Below are positions 1 to 8,310 of a stretch of 64,000 nt of DNA, piece by piece (the stretch's first letter is position 1; each line of letters begins with the position of its first letter). Both the position numbers and the translations under genes were made by a program. Under the pieces are notes generated by a model, which was not told where the DNA came from, made no database searches, and saw only the letters and a list, made by a program, of their open reading frames with translations. This DNA is from JBBDJB01 sp040880125 (GTDB taxonomy: Bacteria > Planctomycetota > Planctomycetia > Pirellulales > JBBDJB01): contig JBBDJB010000012.1 in NCBI GenBank assembly GCA_040880125.1, positions 1 through 64,000 on the forward strand, given 5' to 3'.

Positions 1-60
1 GCTTTGCTCCGAACTTGGCGAGGTTGAAAAACGCCACGACGGCGTTTTTCAACAGACCGC
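1..60 (+). repeat. Right part of dispersed structured repeat (copy A)
   Basis: The window opens inside an element that recurs at 40001-40152 (same strand) and 16751-16895 (opposite strand). This fragment contains a perfect 13-bp stem, GTTGAAAAACGCC at 23-35 and GGCGTTTTTCAAC at 41-53, around a 5-base loop. Its right end ACAGACCGCTAG supplies the stop codon of the neighbouring minus-strand DUF4261 gene. The left part lies outside the window. Confidence 0.8.
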
Positions 61-830
61 TAGGCGGTGTCGCCCGCGAAATCGAGCCGCAGGACCTGCT
101 TGTCCGCGTCGCATAGGGAAGGAGCATGTCGGGCGGTGATGCGCACGCCGTCGGCCAGCCCGATGGTGTCGCCGTCTTTGATCGCTCCATGCTTGTCGAT
201 CTGATAGTGGGCGACGTTGTAGACGTTCTCCACCAGCCGCTGCGGTTGGCCGGCGTAACCAGCAACCTCCAACTCCTCCCGCCCCAAGGCCTCCAAGCCG
301 GTAGTGAAGAGCACGAGCGACCCGTCCGGCTGCGCCTGGACGCGGAAATCCACCCACAGGTAAAGCGGCAGATGCTGGCGGGTCATCTCTCCCGCCAGCT
401 TGGAGAATGCCTCCACGTCGTGCACCAGCCGACTCGGTCCCCAGACGATGCCTGCCGCATCGGAGGTTCGCGCCACGACGGACGTCAGTCGCGTCAGTCG
501 CATGCTCTTATCGATCTCGCTACGGCCCTCGTCCAACAGCGTGATCAGCAGATGGGTCTGGTGATCGCGCATCGCCTCGGTCGCACCAGGCCAGTACCAG
601 GCCGCCTCGCAGGGCCCCTCGATCTGCGTCCACGGAATCGGCATTGGCACCTGTGTGACGGCAGCCGCCGCGTCGTCAAAGCTGAGCGTGGCCACTCGCG
701 GACCGCTATTGGAAAGATTCGGCGGCGGAAGATCCGGCCACTGGGAGCGGTACTGTTCGATCATCGCTTCACCGGGCGGAGCGTCGTCGCCTCGAACTGC
801 GACCATCGCCAGCCATAAATTATCAGCCAT
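60..830 (-). CDS. DUF4261 domain protein
   Basis: A 256-residue cytoplasmic protein with no signal peptide or membrane segment. The sequence reads like the DUF4261 family: an early VPMPIPW segment, a central stretch with W, YLWVDFR and LFTTGLEALGREELEV, and an acidic C-terminus. The molecular function of that family is unknown. I start at the ATG at 830 (MADNLWLAM) because GGAG lies just upstream and a longer in-frame extension to 950 looks non-coding and overlaps prmC. It follows prmC by 70 bp on the same strand and may be the last gene of the rpmE-prfA-prmC run. Its stop codon lies inside the end of a dispersed repeat. The family call is from recalled sequence resemblance, so moderately sure. 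Confidence 0.8.
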   Translation of the reverse strand: MADNLWLAMVAVRGDDAPPGEAMIEQYRSQWPDLPPPNLSNSGPRVATLSFDDAAAAVTQVPMPIPWTQIEGPCEAAWYWPGATEAMRDHQTHLLITLLDEGRSEIDKSMRLTRLTSVVARTSDAAGIVWGPSRLVHDVEAFSKLAGEMTRQHLPLYLWVDFRVQAQPDGSLVLFTTGLEALGREELEVAGYAGQPQRLVENVYNVAHYQIDKHGAIKDGDTIGLADGVRITARHAPSLCDADKQVLRLDFAGDTA

Positions 831-900
831 GGGAATCTCCGAATTTGCAGACGCGCCGCGGAAGGCGCGTTGCAAGGGGCGACGTTCGAGCGGACTGCGT

Positions 901-1782
901 TCAGGCGCGACGTTGGGCCTGCACGACGCGAGGCAGGCCCGCGAGATCACGGAGTGTGGGGCCCGCTTCCAGTCCGTCGGTGGCGGAGATGTGCTGCTCG
1001 ACGGACTCGACGATCAGAGGACTGATCTCCATAATCAGCCACCCGCCGGGACGCAGGTGATGCGTGGCCGCCTCGATTAGCCGCTCAGTTACTTCGGTCC
1101 CTCGTGGCCCCGCCACCAACGCCGCCTTCGGCTCATGGTTCTTGACATCGGCGGTAAGTGACTCGTACTCCGACTCGCGGACGTAAGGTGGATTGCTCGC
1201 GATAAAGTCAAATCGCTGCTCAGGAGGCAGCGCGCCCAACACGTCGCTCTCCACCAGCGACACGCGATCGGCAACATTATGACGGGCGGCGTTCTGGCGT
1301 GCGACGGCCAGTGCGGCAGCACTGCAGTCGATCGCCACGACACGGCACCGGGGGCAATGCGTGGCGATTGCAATCGCGATGACTCCACTGCCGGTGCCGA
1401 CGTCAGCGATGGCGATCTCATCGGAGCGACCGCGCTCTTTGATTCGATCCAGCACGGCCACCACCACCAGTTCCGTGTCCGGCCGCGGGATCAAGACATC
1501 CGGCGTGACTGCAAAGTTCAGCGAGTAGAATTCACGATGCCCCACTAGATAGGCTACCGGCTCGCCGGCGGCGCGGCGTCGGACGAGTTGGCGAAAATCG
1601 GCCAGGGTCGCTTCAGCGGCGGGCTCTTCATAGGCGGTGTACAGTTCGATCCGTGGGCACTTTCGCACGCAAGCCAACAAGACTTCCGCGTCGAGCCGTG
1701 CACTCTCCGAACCGTGCTGCTTCAGATAGTCCGTGGTCCAGGTCAACAGCCGGCCGATGGTCCACGTTTCGGAGGACGACAT
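901..1782 (-). CDS. prmC: Peptide chain release factor N5-glutamine methyltransferase
   Basis: PrmC (HemK) methylates the glutamine of the GGQ motif in release factors using S-adenosylmethionine, which is needed for efficient termination. The 293-residue product has the usual helical N-terminal domain (about 1-90). A Rossmann methyltransferase domain follows, with the SAM-binding stretch ADVGTGSGVIAIA and the diagnostic NPPY motif at residues 197-200, which binds the substrate glutamine. Length is normal for the family. It lies 84 bp downstream of prfA, whose product is its substrate, an arrangement conserved across bacteria. Start ATG at 1782 gives MSSSETWTIGRLL, matching the usual N-terminus. 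Confidence 0.97.
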   Translation of the reverse strand: MSSSETWTIGRLLTWTTDYLKQHGSESARLDAEVLLACVRKCPRIELYTAYEEPAAEATLADFRQLVRRRAAGEPVAYLVGHREFYSLNFAVTPDVLIPRPDTELVVVAVLDRIKERGRSDEIAIADVGTGSGVIAIAIATHCPRCRVVAIDCSAAALAVARQNAARHNVADRVSLVESDVLGALPPEQRFDFIASNPPYVRESEYESLTADVKNHEPKAALVAGPRGTEVTERLIEAATHHLRPGGWLIMEISPLIVESVEQHISATDGLEAGPTLRDLAGLPRVVQAQRRA

Positions 1783-1866
1783 GCGATTGCGTCGGATGGA
1801 GGGTCGTGTCGCGGCGGAAGCATACGGCCTGACGAGTGGCCACCCCGAAAGCGCAGACTTAACGGG

Positions 1867-2940
1867 TTACGCCTCGACCTGCATTTGGCTGCGCTGCTGC
1901 TGACGGTCGTAGTCGATTAAAGCATCGGTGATGACTTGCAGATTCCCGGCGAGAACCTGGTCGAGCTTATACAAGGTGAGACCGATGCGGTGGTCCGTCA
2001 CCCGGTTTTCAGGAAAATTGTAGGTGCGGATGCGCTGGCTTCGATCGCCCGAGCCAACGAGCGTCTTACGTTGATCGGCCCGTTTCTGGTGGACCGCCTC
2101 GCGCTGGGCTTCATACAGCCGCGTCTTCAGCACGCGGAGCGCCTTGGCCAGGTTTTTGTGCTGACTCTTTTCATCCTGCATCGAGACAACGATGCCGGTC
2201 TCGTGGTGCGTTAAGCGGATGGCAGACGCGGTCTTGTTCACATGCTGACCGCCAGGTCCGCTGGCATTGAAAATATCCTTGCGATAGTCGTCCGGTTTCA
2301 GATCGATTTCCACGTCTTCCGGCTCCGGCATCACCGCGACGGTGGCGGCGGACGTGTGGATACGGCCTTTGGCTTCAGTATCGGGAACGCGCTGCACACG
2401 ATGTCCGCCGCTTTCGTACTGGAGCTCGCGAAAGACGCCGTTCCCCTCCAGGCCGAGCGAGACTTCCTTGAAGCCGCCCAGGTCGCTGGACTGGGAGTCG
2501 AGTATTTCGACTTTCCACCCCTTCTGCTCGCAGTGCCGCTTGTACATTTCGTACAAGTCGCGGGCGAAGAGCGCTGCCTCGTCGCCGCCCGTGCCGGCGC
2601 GAATCTCCATGACACAGCGCGAGCGATTGGCATCCTCACCGCCGACAGTCAGTTCCAGCAGGTCGTCCCACAGTTCCTCTCGCTGCTGCTTAAGCTCCGG
2701 CAGTTCCGATTCCGCCAGCTCGCGCATTTCGGCGTCCTTGCCTCGCAGCCATTCGTTTGCCTGCGTGATCTCGTCGTTAAGCTGCCGAAAGCGGCGATAC
2801 TTCGTCGCCAGTCGGGCCAGCGAACCGTGCTCGCGGGCCACACTCGCCATGCGCGACGAGTCGCTGAGCACCCCGGGATCGACCAGTTGCCGTTCCAGAA
2901 GTTCGAAGCGTTCGAGTTTTTCGTCCAACAGTTCGCGCAT
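1867..2940 (-). CDS. prfA: Peptide chain release factor 1
   Basis: RF1 recognises UAA and UAG and triggers peptidyl-tRNA hydrolysis on the ribosome. The 357-residue length is canonical. The GGQ catalytic motif is at residues 230-232 in SGPGGQHVNK. The stop-codon recognition region has the RF1-type P-x-T tripeptide (PDT in RVPDTEAKGRIHTS), not the SPF of RF2. The start ATG at 2940 gives MRELLDEKLERFE, the expected beginning. It lies between rpmE (191 bp upstream) and prmC (84 bp downstream), the standard rpmE-prfA-prmC order, and the three are probably co-transcribed. Confidence 0.98.
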   Translation of the reverse strand: MRELLDEKLERFELLERQLVDPGVLSDSSRMASVAREHGSLARLATKYRRFRQLNDEITQANEWLRGKDAEMRELAESELPELKQQREELWDDLLELTVGGEDANRSRCVMEIRAGTGGDEAALFARDLYEMYKRHCEQKGWKVEILDSQSSDLGGFKEVSLGLEGNGVFRELQYESGGHRVQRVPDTEAKGRIHTSAATVAVMPEPEDVEIDLKPDDYRKDIFNASGPGGQHVNKTASAIRLTHHETGIVVSMQDEKSQHKNLAKALRVLKTRLYEAQREAVHQKRADQRKTLVGSGDRSQRIRTYNFPENRVTDHRIGLTLYKLDQVLAGNLQVITDALIDYDRQQQRSQMQVEA

Positions 2941-3131
2941 ACAGTTCGCTCAGTTACCGAATTCGGCGAAGTGCGGCGGGCCACACGTCCGTGTTGTACC
3001 GCAGATCAGAGGGTCCGAGAAGTGAAGCGGTTCCGACCGGTTGGTCACAATGGACCGGCGCGGGCGAGACGCCCCCGCGCAGCTAGCCCCGGAATCGCAC
3101 GAGACGACACCGCCATGCAGAGTGCTACCAG

Positions 3132-3392
3132 CTACGACTCGCCTTCGCCGGAGGCAGCCTTGCTTTTGGCTCCTCGCTTCAAGCTGGCGTAGCCTGCACT
3201 CGCAAATTTGTTTTTGAACTTCTCGATGCGGCCGGCGGTGTCGATGAACTTCAGCTTGCCGGTATAGAAGGGGTGGCAGGCGTTGCAGATATCGACCTTC
3301 AATTCCTTGCGCGTGCTGCGCGTGGTGAAGGTGTTTCCACACCCACACTTAACGACGGTCTCGAAATAACTAGGGTGAATGTCGTACTGCAT
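3132..3392 (-). CDS. rpmE: Ribosomal protein bL31
   Basis: Large-subunit ribosomal protein L31, 86 residues from the ATG at 3392 (MQYDIHPSYFE). An upstream in-frame ATG at 3416 adds eight residues that do not fit the family. It has the zinc-binding form of the protein: C16 and C18 in VKCGCGN and C36 and C39 in ICNACHPFY. The Zn-containing version is the one often swapped for a Cys-free paralogue under zinc starvation; no paralogue lies in this window. The C-terminus has a lysine and alanine-rich tail (LKRGAKSKAASGEGES) beyond the core fold. First gene of the rpmE-prfA-prmC block. Confidence 0.96.
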   Translation of the reverse strand: MQYDIHPSYFETVVKCGCGNTFTTRSTRKELKVDICNACHPFYTGKLKFIDTAGRIEKFKNKFASAGYASLKRGAKSKAASGEGES

Positions 3393-3587
3393 GGCTGGCA
3401 CGTCCTGAACTGGCACGTCCTGAAATGTCCGCCCGGCGATCTCCCGCGACCTGGCACCTGTTGCCGAAGGCGGCAGGGACGATCTCGCTTCGGTGATAAG
3501 TAAGGCATTCTAGCCGGGCGCCAACAGGCCGACAAGGGCGTCGCGGCGAGCTGCGCGGATGCGATCCATCGGGGCCCCGGGTCCATT

Positions 3588-4130
3588 TCACTCGACGCGG
3601 AAGCGCGTGACCTGCCAGGAGACCTCGGTGCCTTCGCCCAGCACCATCCGACGAAAGCGTCGCGGATAGCCGAGCCGGGCGTCGAACTCCGCCCGCAGCT
3701 CGAACTGTGTGCCGGGTGGGAACTGAGCTTCTTCCGCCGGGGCCTCGGCGATTTGCAGCTCGCGGTCGATCGTGTCGAACATCCCGGGCACCGACCAGGT
3801 CTCCCACACGCGGCGCTCCGGCGTGTAGCCGTCGCGTTGCATGGCGGTTACCTCGCCGTCGCGCACTTCCAGGTGAACCGTTCCCGGCCGCATTCCGCCC
3901 AGCTCGATCTCCATCGTATAACTTTCCGGCCCGTGCTCCCGCCAGCGGTCGATCGCCAGTTCAAGTGAGCGGTCGGTCAGCCGGGGGACGTCTTGCCGGA
4001 ACCAGGCCAGTATTCCGGCGCAAAGCAGCGCCGGAAGCACCACGGCAATGACCGCCGCGATGACCAGCGGAGTGCGGCGAGGCGACCCATCGGGCAAGGG
4101 TTCGTTGGAACGTTCGGGATCGTCGGACAT
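3588..4130 (-). CDS. Membrane-anchored DUF6174-like protein
   Basis: A 180-residue protein. Residues about 20-45 form one hydrophobic helix (VIAAVIAVVLPALLCAGIL) that probably anchors an extracytoplasmic domain. The rest matches the pattern of DUF6174: a W..HGPESYTMEIE strand, VHLEVRDGEVTAM, a MFDTIDRELQIAE helix, and the closing FDARLGYPRRF. The function of that family is unknown. The ATG at 4130 (MSDDPERSNE) is chosen; a GTG at 4157 would add nine residues, and neither has a clear ribosome-binding site. It stands alone on the minus strand, divergent from pyk. Confidence 0.75.
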   Translation of the reverse strand: MSDDPERSNEPLPDGSPRRTPLVIAAVIAVVLPALLCAGILAWFRQDVPRLTDRSLELAIDRWREHGPESYTMEIELGGMRPGTVHLEVRDGEVTAMQRDGYTPERRVWETWSVPGMFDTIDRELQIAEAPAEEAQFPPGTQFELRAEFDARLGYPRRFRRMVLGEGTEVSWQVTRFRVE

Positions 4131-4423
4131 TCGGTCGGACTCGCGGACAGAGACCACTTTGGCTATGGTAAGAGCCCAAGAGGCGCGGCGATTGCTATGA
4201 ATTCAGGTTCGCCGGCTCAGGTTGCCGGCTGGCGCCGCTCCGGCAATCCAGATGGGCAGCACGCTTGCCGGACGCTCCGGCGCCGGCCGGTGTATTTTTT
4301 GGATTCTGCATAACATCCGATCAAGAACCGGACAAGCTTGGGCAAGGCAGCCCTCGCATCCGGGGACGCGGTTTGGGCATTCTTTCCGCGATCGCAGAAC
4401 GACGTCAATCGGCGGCACTTGCC

Positions 4424-5908
4424 ATGGACTCGACGATTCGCCCCCAGGCCTTTAAAGATCGAGCGCGGACGAAGATCGTAGCCACGGTTGGCCCGGCGTG
4501 CGATTCACTGGAAATGCTCGCTGAATTAGTCGCCGCTGGTGCGGACGTGTTTCGGTTGAATATGGCACACAGCGACTTGGAAACACACGCCGCAGTCGTC
4601 AAGCGAATCCGGCAGATCAGCCGCCAAAGCGGCCAGCCGGTTGCCATCCTAGTGGATCTGGCTGGGCCGAAAATCCGGCTGGGCGAATTGCCCGAGGGCG
4701 AAGTCCAGTGTGCTATCGGAGACGTGCTCTGGTTTGTGCGCGGCGAGCCGCACAGCGCGAGCGAGTTGACCAGTACCTACGAAGCGCTGGTCGATGAACT
4801 CGCCGTGGGCGACCCGGTGATCCTCGCCGACGGTTCGATGAGCATGGAAGTGATCAACAAGCAGGACGACCGGGTCGAATGCCGGGTTACGCAGGGGGGG
4901 AAGATTCGCAGCCGGCAAGGGATTAATTTGCCGGGCGTGAAGCTCAGTGCTCCGGCTTTGGGCGAGGAGGATCGCCGCCACGCTCGATGGGCGGCCGAGC
5001 AGGAGGCCGACTTTGTCAGCTTGAGCTTTGTACGGTCGCCGGAGGATGTGCGGGAACTAAGCGAACTGCTCCGCGATGCCGGTTCCGCGGCTCGCGTCAT
5101 CGCCAAGATTGAGAAGCGCGAGGCCCTCGATCAGCTCGAAGCCATCGTCGAGACCGCCGACGGCGTCATGGTTGCGCGAGGCGACTTGGGCGTGGAAACC
5201 GACGTGGCGCGGATGCCAGTCGAGCAAAAGCGGATCGTCGAGGTTTGCCGGCAATATCAGCGGCCAGTAATTATCGCTACGCAGATGCTCGAAAGCATGC
5301 ACCACTCGCCGCGGCCGACGCGGGCCGAAGCGACCGACGTGGCCAATGCGGTGCTGGACGGCGGCGACGCCTGCATGCTCTCCGGCGAAACCGCCATCGG
5401 CGAGTACCCCCGCGAAGCGGTGGCGATGATGAACCGTATCGCACTGGCGACTGAACAATCGCGCGAAGGGGACGCACCGCTGCCGACGCCCGAGCAATCG
5501 GCCAAGGGCCTTCACGAGGTCACCCGCGCGGTCGTGCTGGGGGCGGGGAGGATCGCACATGAGCTGGAGGCGAAGCTCGTGGTGGTAGCCAGCCACAGCG
5601 GCGCCACGGCGCTGGCCCTGTCCGGGCAGCGGAATTTTATCCCGACGATCGGCTTGAGCGACTCTCCGGTAACGCGGCGGCAGATGTGTCTGAGCTGGGG
5701 GGTTATCCCGCTGGCGATCGATGCGCCGCCTGACGTGGGCGAACTGATCCGCGTGGCGGAGCATTGGGGCCGAAGTGCGGGGGGACTGGCCGACGGCGAC
5801 CGGATGGTGCTCGTGTGTGGCTCGATCGTCGCGGTCGGGGTACACGATGTCGTCGTGGTTCATACCGTCGGGGACGACTCGGACGCCGATGCCATGTCCG
5901 GCGCGTAG
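4424..5908 (+). CDS. pyk: Pyruvate kinase
   Basis: Converts phosphoenolpyruvate and ADP to pyruvate and ATP at the end of glycolysis. The product is 494 residues from the ATG at 4424 (MDSTIRPQAFKDRARTK). The frame stays open upstream to 4265 but that extension does not resemble the family. Visible signatures are TKIVATVGPACDS at the N-terminus, LVDLAGPKIRLGELPEG, the active-site block AKIEKREALDQLE and MVARGDLGVE with the metal-binding acidic residues, and ATQMLESM. The C-terminal domain (about 370-480) has VVVASHSGATALALS and VTRRQMCLSWGV, typical of the allosteric domain. It is slightly longer than enteric enzymes. Confidence 0.97.
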   Translation: MDSTIRPQAFKDRARTKIVATVGPACDSLEMLAELVAAGADVFRLNMAHSDLETHAAVVKRIRQISRQSGQPVAILVDLAGPKIRLGELPEGEVQCAIGDVLWFVRGEPHSASELTSTYEALVDELAVGDPVILADGSMSMEVINKQDDRVECRVTQGGKIRSRQGINLPGVKLSAPALGEEDRRHARWAAEQEADFVSLSFVRSPEDVRELSELLRDAGSAARVIAKIEKREALDQLEAIVETADGVMVARGDLGVETDVARMPVEQKRIVEVCRQYQRPVIIATQMLESMHHSPRPTRAEATDVANAVLDGGDACMLSGETAIGEYPREAVAMMNRIALATEQSREGDAPLPTPEQSAKGLHEVTRAVVLGAGRIAHELEAKLVVVASHSGATALALSGQRNFIPTIGLSDSPVTRRQMCLSWGVIPLAIDAPPDVGELIRVAEHWGRSAGGLADGDRMVLVCGSIVAVGVHDVVVVHTVGDDSDADAMSGA

Positions 5909-5972
5909 CAGCCTTGGCGGCTGGGTTTCGGCTGCAGGCGCCACTCGATGAACAGGCCTTCGTGCACATCCA

Positions 5973-6593
5973 TCACGAACTGTGTGATGCTTCGCGCCAC
6001 GCGCTACGCGCGGCCAGCCAGAACGCCGCCACGAGAAAACCGGCAAAGGAGCCGACCACCGCGGCGGAGATCGCTCCCAGCACCAGCCCCGGCGTCGATA
6101 GCTGAACACCTCGCGAGAGGACCAGCAGCACGCCGCCGGCGATGCCAAAACACAGGGCGAAGGTGATCATGCACAGCGGCACTCGCCAGCCGAGCGACGA
6201 GCGATTCTGCAGGTGTGACGAGGCGAGGCTGCACTTCGCCCGGGGTAGGGCGGTGATTCGTTCCAGGCGAGGCTCGGTAGATCCCGGCGCCGGCGGTTTG
6301 ATCTCGCAGGGGGTGGCCCCGTGGCCGCCATACGGGCGGCCGAAGCCAGCCCCGGTGTGGCTGCGGCTGACGGCCGACGACGTATCGCGCAGGTGTTTGC
6401 CCAGGGCATTGCCGCCAGCATGGGCCATGCCCAACAAGAGCAAAATCGCCAGCGCTGCCGAGCCGGTTGGCCCGAGCCACGACATCACCGTCAGCAGCAC
6501 CGCCATCAGGGTCACCGCGAGCATCAGTCGCCGAAGGCCGAACTGCGGACGCCACTGCTTGACGAAGTCGTGCTCGAGGGGAACGTGCGACAT
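5973..6593 (-). CDS. Planctomycete-type membrane protein of unknown function
   Basis: A 206-residue protein from the ATG at 6593 (MSHVPLEHDFVKQW); an ATG at 6629 would add 12 residues. Near the N-terminus it has QFGLRRLMLAVTLMAVLL, the arginine-then-hydrophobic motif very common in planctomycete membrane proteins. Two helices (about 20-60) are followed by a soluble Pro/Gly-rich linker, then two more helices (about 140-195). An overlapping reading frame (6004-6624) lacks membrane periodicity and looks like a shadow. No recognised domain and no functional context; it converges with pyk. Confidence 0.7.
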   Translation of the reverse strand: MSHVPLEHDFVKQWRPQFGLRRLMLAVTLMAVLLTVMSWLGPTGSAALAILLLLGMAHAGGNALGKHLRDTSSAVSRSHTGAGFGRPYGGHGATPCEIKPPAPGSTEPRLERITALPRAKCSLASSHLQNRSSLGWRVPLCMITFALCFGIAGGVLLVLSRGVQLSTPGLVLGAISAAVVGSFAGFLVAAFWLAARSAWREASHSS

Positions 6594-6884
6594 AGTCGTG
6601 AAAATCCGGCAAAGTGCGTGCCAATGCAACCCCGAACCGACGCGGCCGATCGGCTGGCGGTGATCCAGTTTAACAGGTCCAGCGCGAACGTTATGCAGGC
6701 AGCACGAGTCAAACCATCGTTCGGTGAATCGTCCAGTGAATCGGTTGCGTCGGTTTCGGAGTTTCTCCTGTGGCGGCGTGGCTTGTCAGCCGCCATGCGG
6801 CACCGCAGAATGTGGGGATTCCACCAGGCCGCCCCTTCGCGCCGCCCGGGCGTTTTACCCATTCTCTTGAGGATTACAGGATCG

Positions 6885-8099
6885 ATGGCAAGTTGTGTAT
6901 TGGCCTATTCGGGTGGACTGGACACGTCGGTCATTTTGGGGTGGCTGAAAGACGAAGGCTACGACGTCCATGCAGTTTATGTTGATCTGGGGCAGCCCTG
7001 CGAGGATCGGGAGGCGATTCTGAAAAAGGCCCGCGATCAGGGGGCCGTTTCGGCGCAGATCGTCGATGCGGCGGAGGAACTGTGCCGCGACTTCGCCTTT
7101 CCCGTCTTGCAGTGGCAGGCCAAGTACGAGGGGCTTTACCTGCTGGGCACCTCGATCGCCCGGCCGTTGATCTCCAAAAAGTGCTTGCAAGTCGCTCGCG
7201 ACGTCGGAGCGCAGGGCTACGCCCACGGGGCGACCGGCAAGGGAAACGACCAGTGCCGCTTCCAATTAGCCGCCGAGGCGCTCGACCCGAACGTGCAGGT
7301 GATCGCGCCGTGGCGCATCGAGCGGTTCCGGCAGCAGTTTCCCGGCCGACGCGAGATGATCGACTACTGCGAGAAAAAGGGCATCCCCGTCAAGGCGTCG
7401 GTCGACAAGCCGTACAGTTCCGATGAGAACTGCCTGCACATCAGCTACGAAGCGGGCCAACTGGAAGACCTCAGCGTGCAGGGTGTGCGGCTGGTCGACT
7501 TCGGGATGACCGTCTCGCCACAAGAGGCGCCGGACAAGAGCGAGACGGTTACCATCGGCTTCGAGGCGGGTGTGCCGGTGCGGCTTGACGGAAAGAAGCT
7601 CGGGCCGCTGGATATGGTCCGCACGCTCAACGAGATCGGCGGCCGCAACGGCATCGGGCGGATCGACGTCGTGGAGAATCGCTTCGTCGGCATGAAGAGC
7701 CGCGGCGTCTACGAAGCGCCGGGCATGACGCTGCTCTACGCCGCGCATCATCTGCTGGAAGAGCTGACGCTGGACCGCGACCTGGTCCACCTGCGCGACC
7801 GGCTGTCGCCGGAAGTGGCGGAGATGGTTTACTACGGATTCTGGTTCACGCCGAAGATGGACGCCCTGATGGCGTTCATCCGCGAGACGCAGGAGCCGGT
7901 CCGCGGCGAGGTGAAGCTGGAACTGTACAAGGGCAACATCTTTGTGGTGGAGCGCTCGAGCGATAACAGCCTGTACGATGCCGGCTTGGCGAGTATGGAA
8001 GGCGGCGGTTGGTATAACCAGACCGATGCGGAGGGCTTTTTGCGGATCCAGGGCGTGCCCAGCCGCGTGCAGGGGCGCGTGCGGCCGCGGGCGTATTGA
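6885..8099 (+). CDS. argG: Argininosuccinate synthase
   Basis: Joins citrulline and aspartate with ATP in arginine biosynthesis. The 404-residue product starts at the ATG at 6885 (MASCVLAYSGGLDTS), preceded by GAGGATTACAGG. The long open frame upstream to 6321 does not resemble the family. The PP-loop AYSGGLDTS sits at residues 7-15, followed by the conserved HGATGKGNDQCRF, DKPYSSDENCLHIS, KSRGVYEAPG and SLYDAGLASM blocks. Length matches type-I enzymes. It stands alone, with no other arg genes in the window. Confidence 0.97.
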   Translation: MASCVLAYSGGLDTSVILGWLKDEGYDVHAVYVDLGQPCEDREAILKKARDQGAVSAQIVDAAEELCRDFAFPVLQWQAKYEGLYLLGTSIARPLISKKCLQVARDVGAQGYAHGATGKGNDQCRFQLAAEALDPNVQVIAPWRIERFRQQFPGRREMIDYCEKKGIPVKASVDKPYSSDENCLHISYEAGQLEDLSVQGVRLVDFGMTVSPQEAPDKSETVTIGFEAGVPVRLDGKKLGPLDMVRTLNEIGGRNGIGRIDVVENRFVGMKSRGVYEAPGMTLLYAAHHLLEELTLDRDLVHLRDRLSPEVAEMVYYGFWFTPKMDALMAFIRETQEPVRGEVKLELYKGNIFVVERSSDNSLYDAGLASMEGGGWYNQTDAEGFLRIQGVPSRVQGRVRPRAY

Positions 8100-8129
8100 T
8101 CGGCGGTAGGTGGGCTATTGATTACAGGG

Positions 8130-8155
8130 TGGCACAGATATTCCTGTCTGTGTGT
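8130..8155 (+). repeat. GGCACAGACATTCC hairpin repeat, copy 1
   Basis: TGGCACAGATATTCCTGTCTGTG forms a short stem (CACAGA with TCTGTG). It is one of five similar sequences in the window, others near 10385, 15070, 55594 and 59925. It sits 30 bp after the argG stop, so it could also act as an mRNA 3' end. Confidence 0.75.
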
Positions 8156-8221
8156 TAGCTGGTGCAGGACTATGGGCGGCGCGAAGTTTTCTTTGAGCAG
8201 GATGCGGCAAGAAGTTTTGTA

Positions 8222-8260
8222 CCCCCTCTCCCCACCCCTCTCCGCGAGGGGAGAGGGAGC
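8222..8260 (+). repeat. CCCTCTCC/GGAGAGGG palindromic repeat, copy 1
   Basis: CCCCTCTCCCCACCCCTCTC followed by GCGAGGGGAGAGGGAG pairs as an imperfect palindrome. One of six related copies (also at 13609, 55630, 55781, 59347 and 59997). All are intergenic. Confidence 0.75.
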
Positions 8261-8310
8261 CATGAGCTTGCGAATCCAAACTCTTCATCCCGGCTGACTT
8301 CATAGACCAC

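Noticed and set aside
1..60. Perfect 13-bp stem as a rho-independent terminator
   Set aside because: The stem is followed by AACAG or GACCGC, not a T-run, and the same structure recurs as part of a dispersed repeat. It may still affect 3' ends, but I do not call it a terminator.
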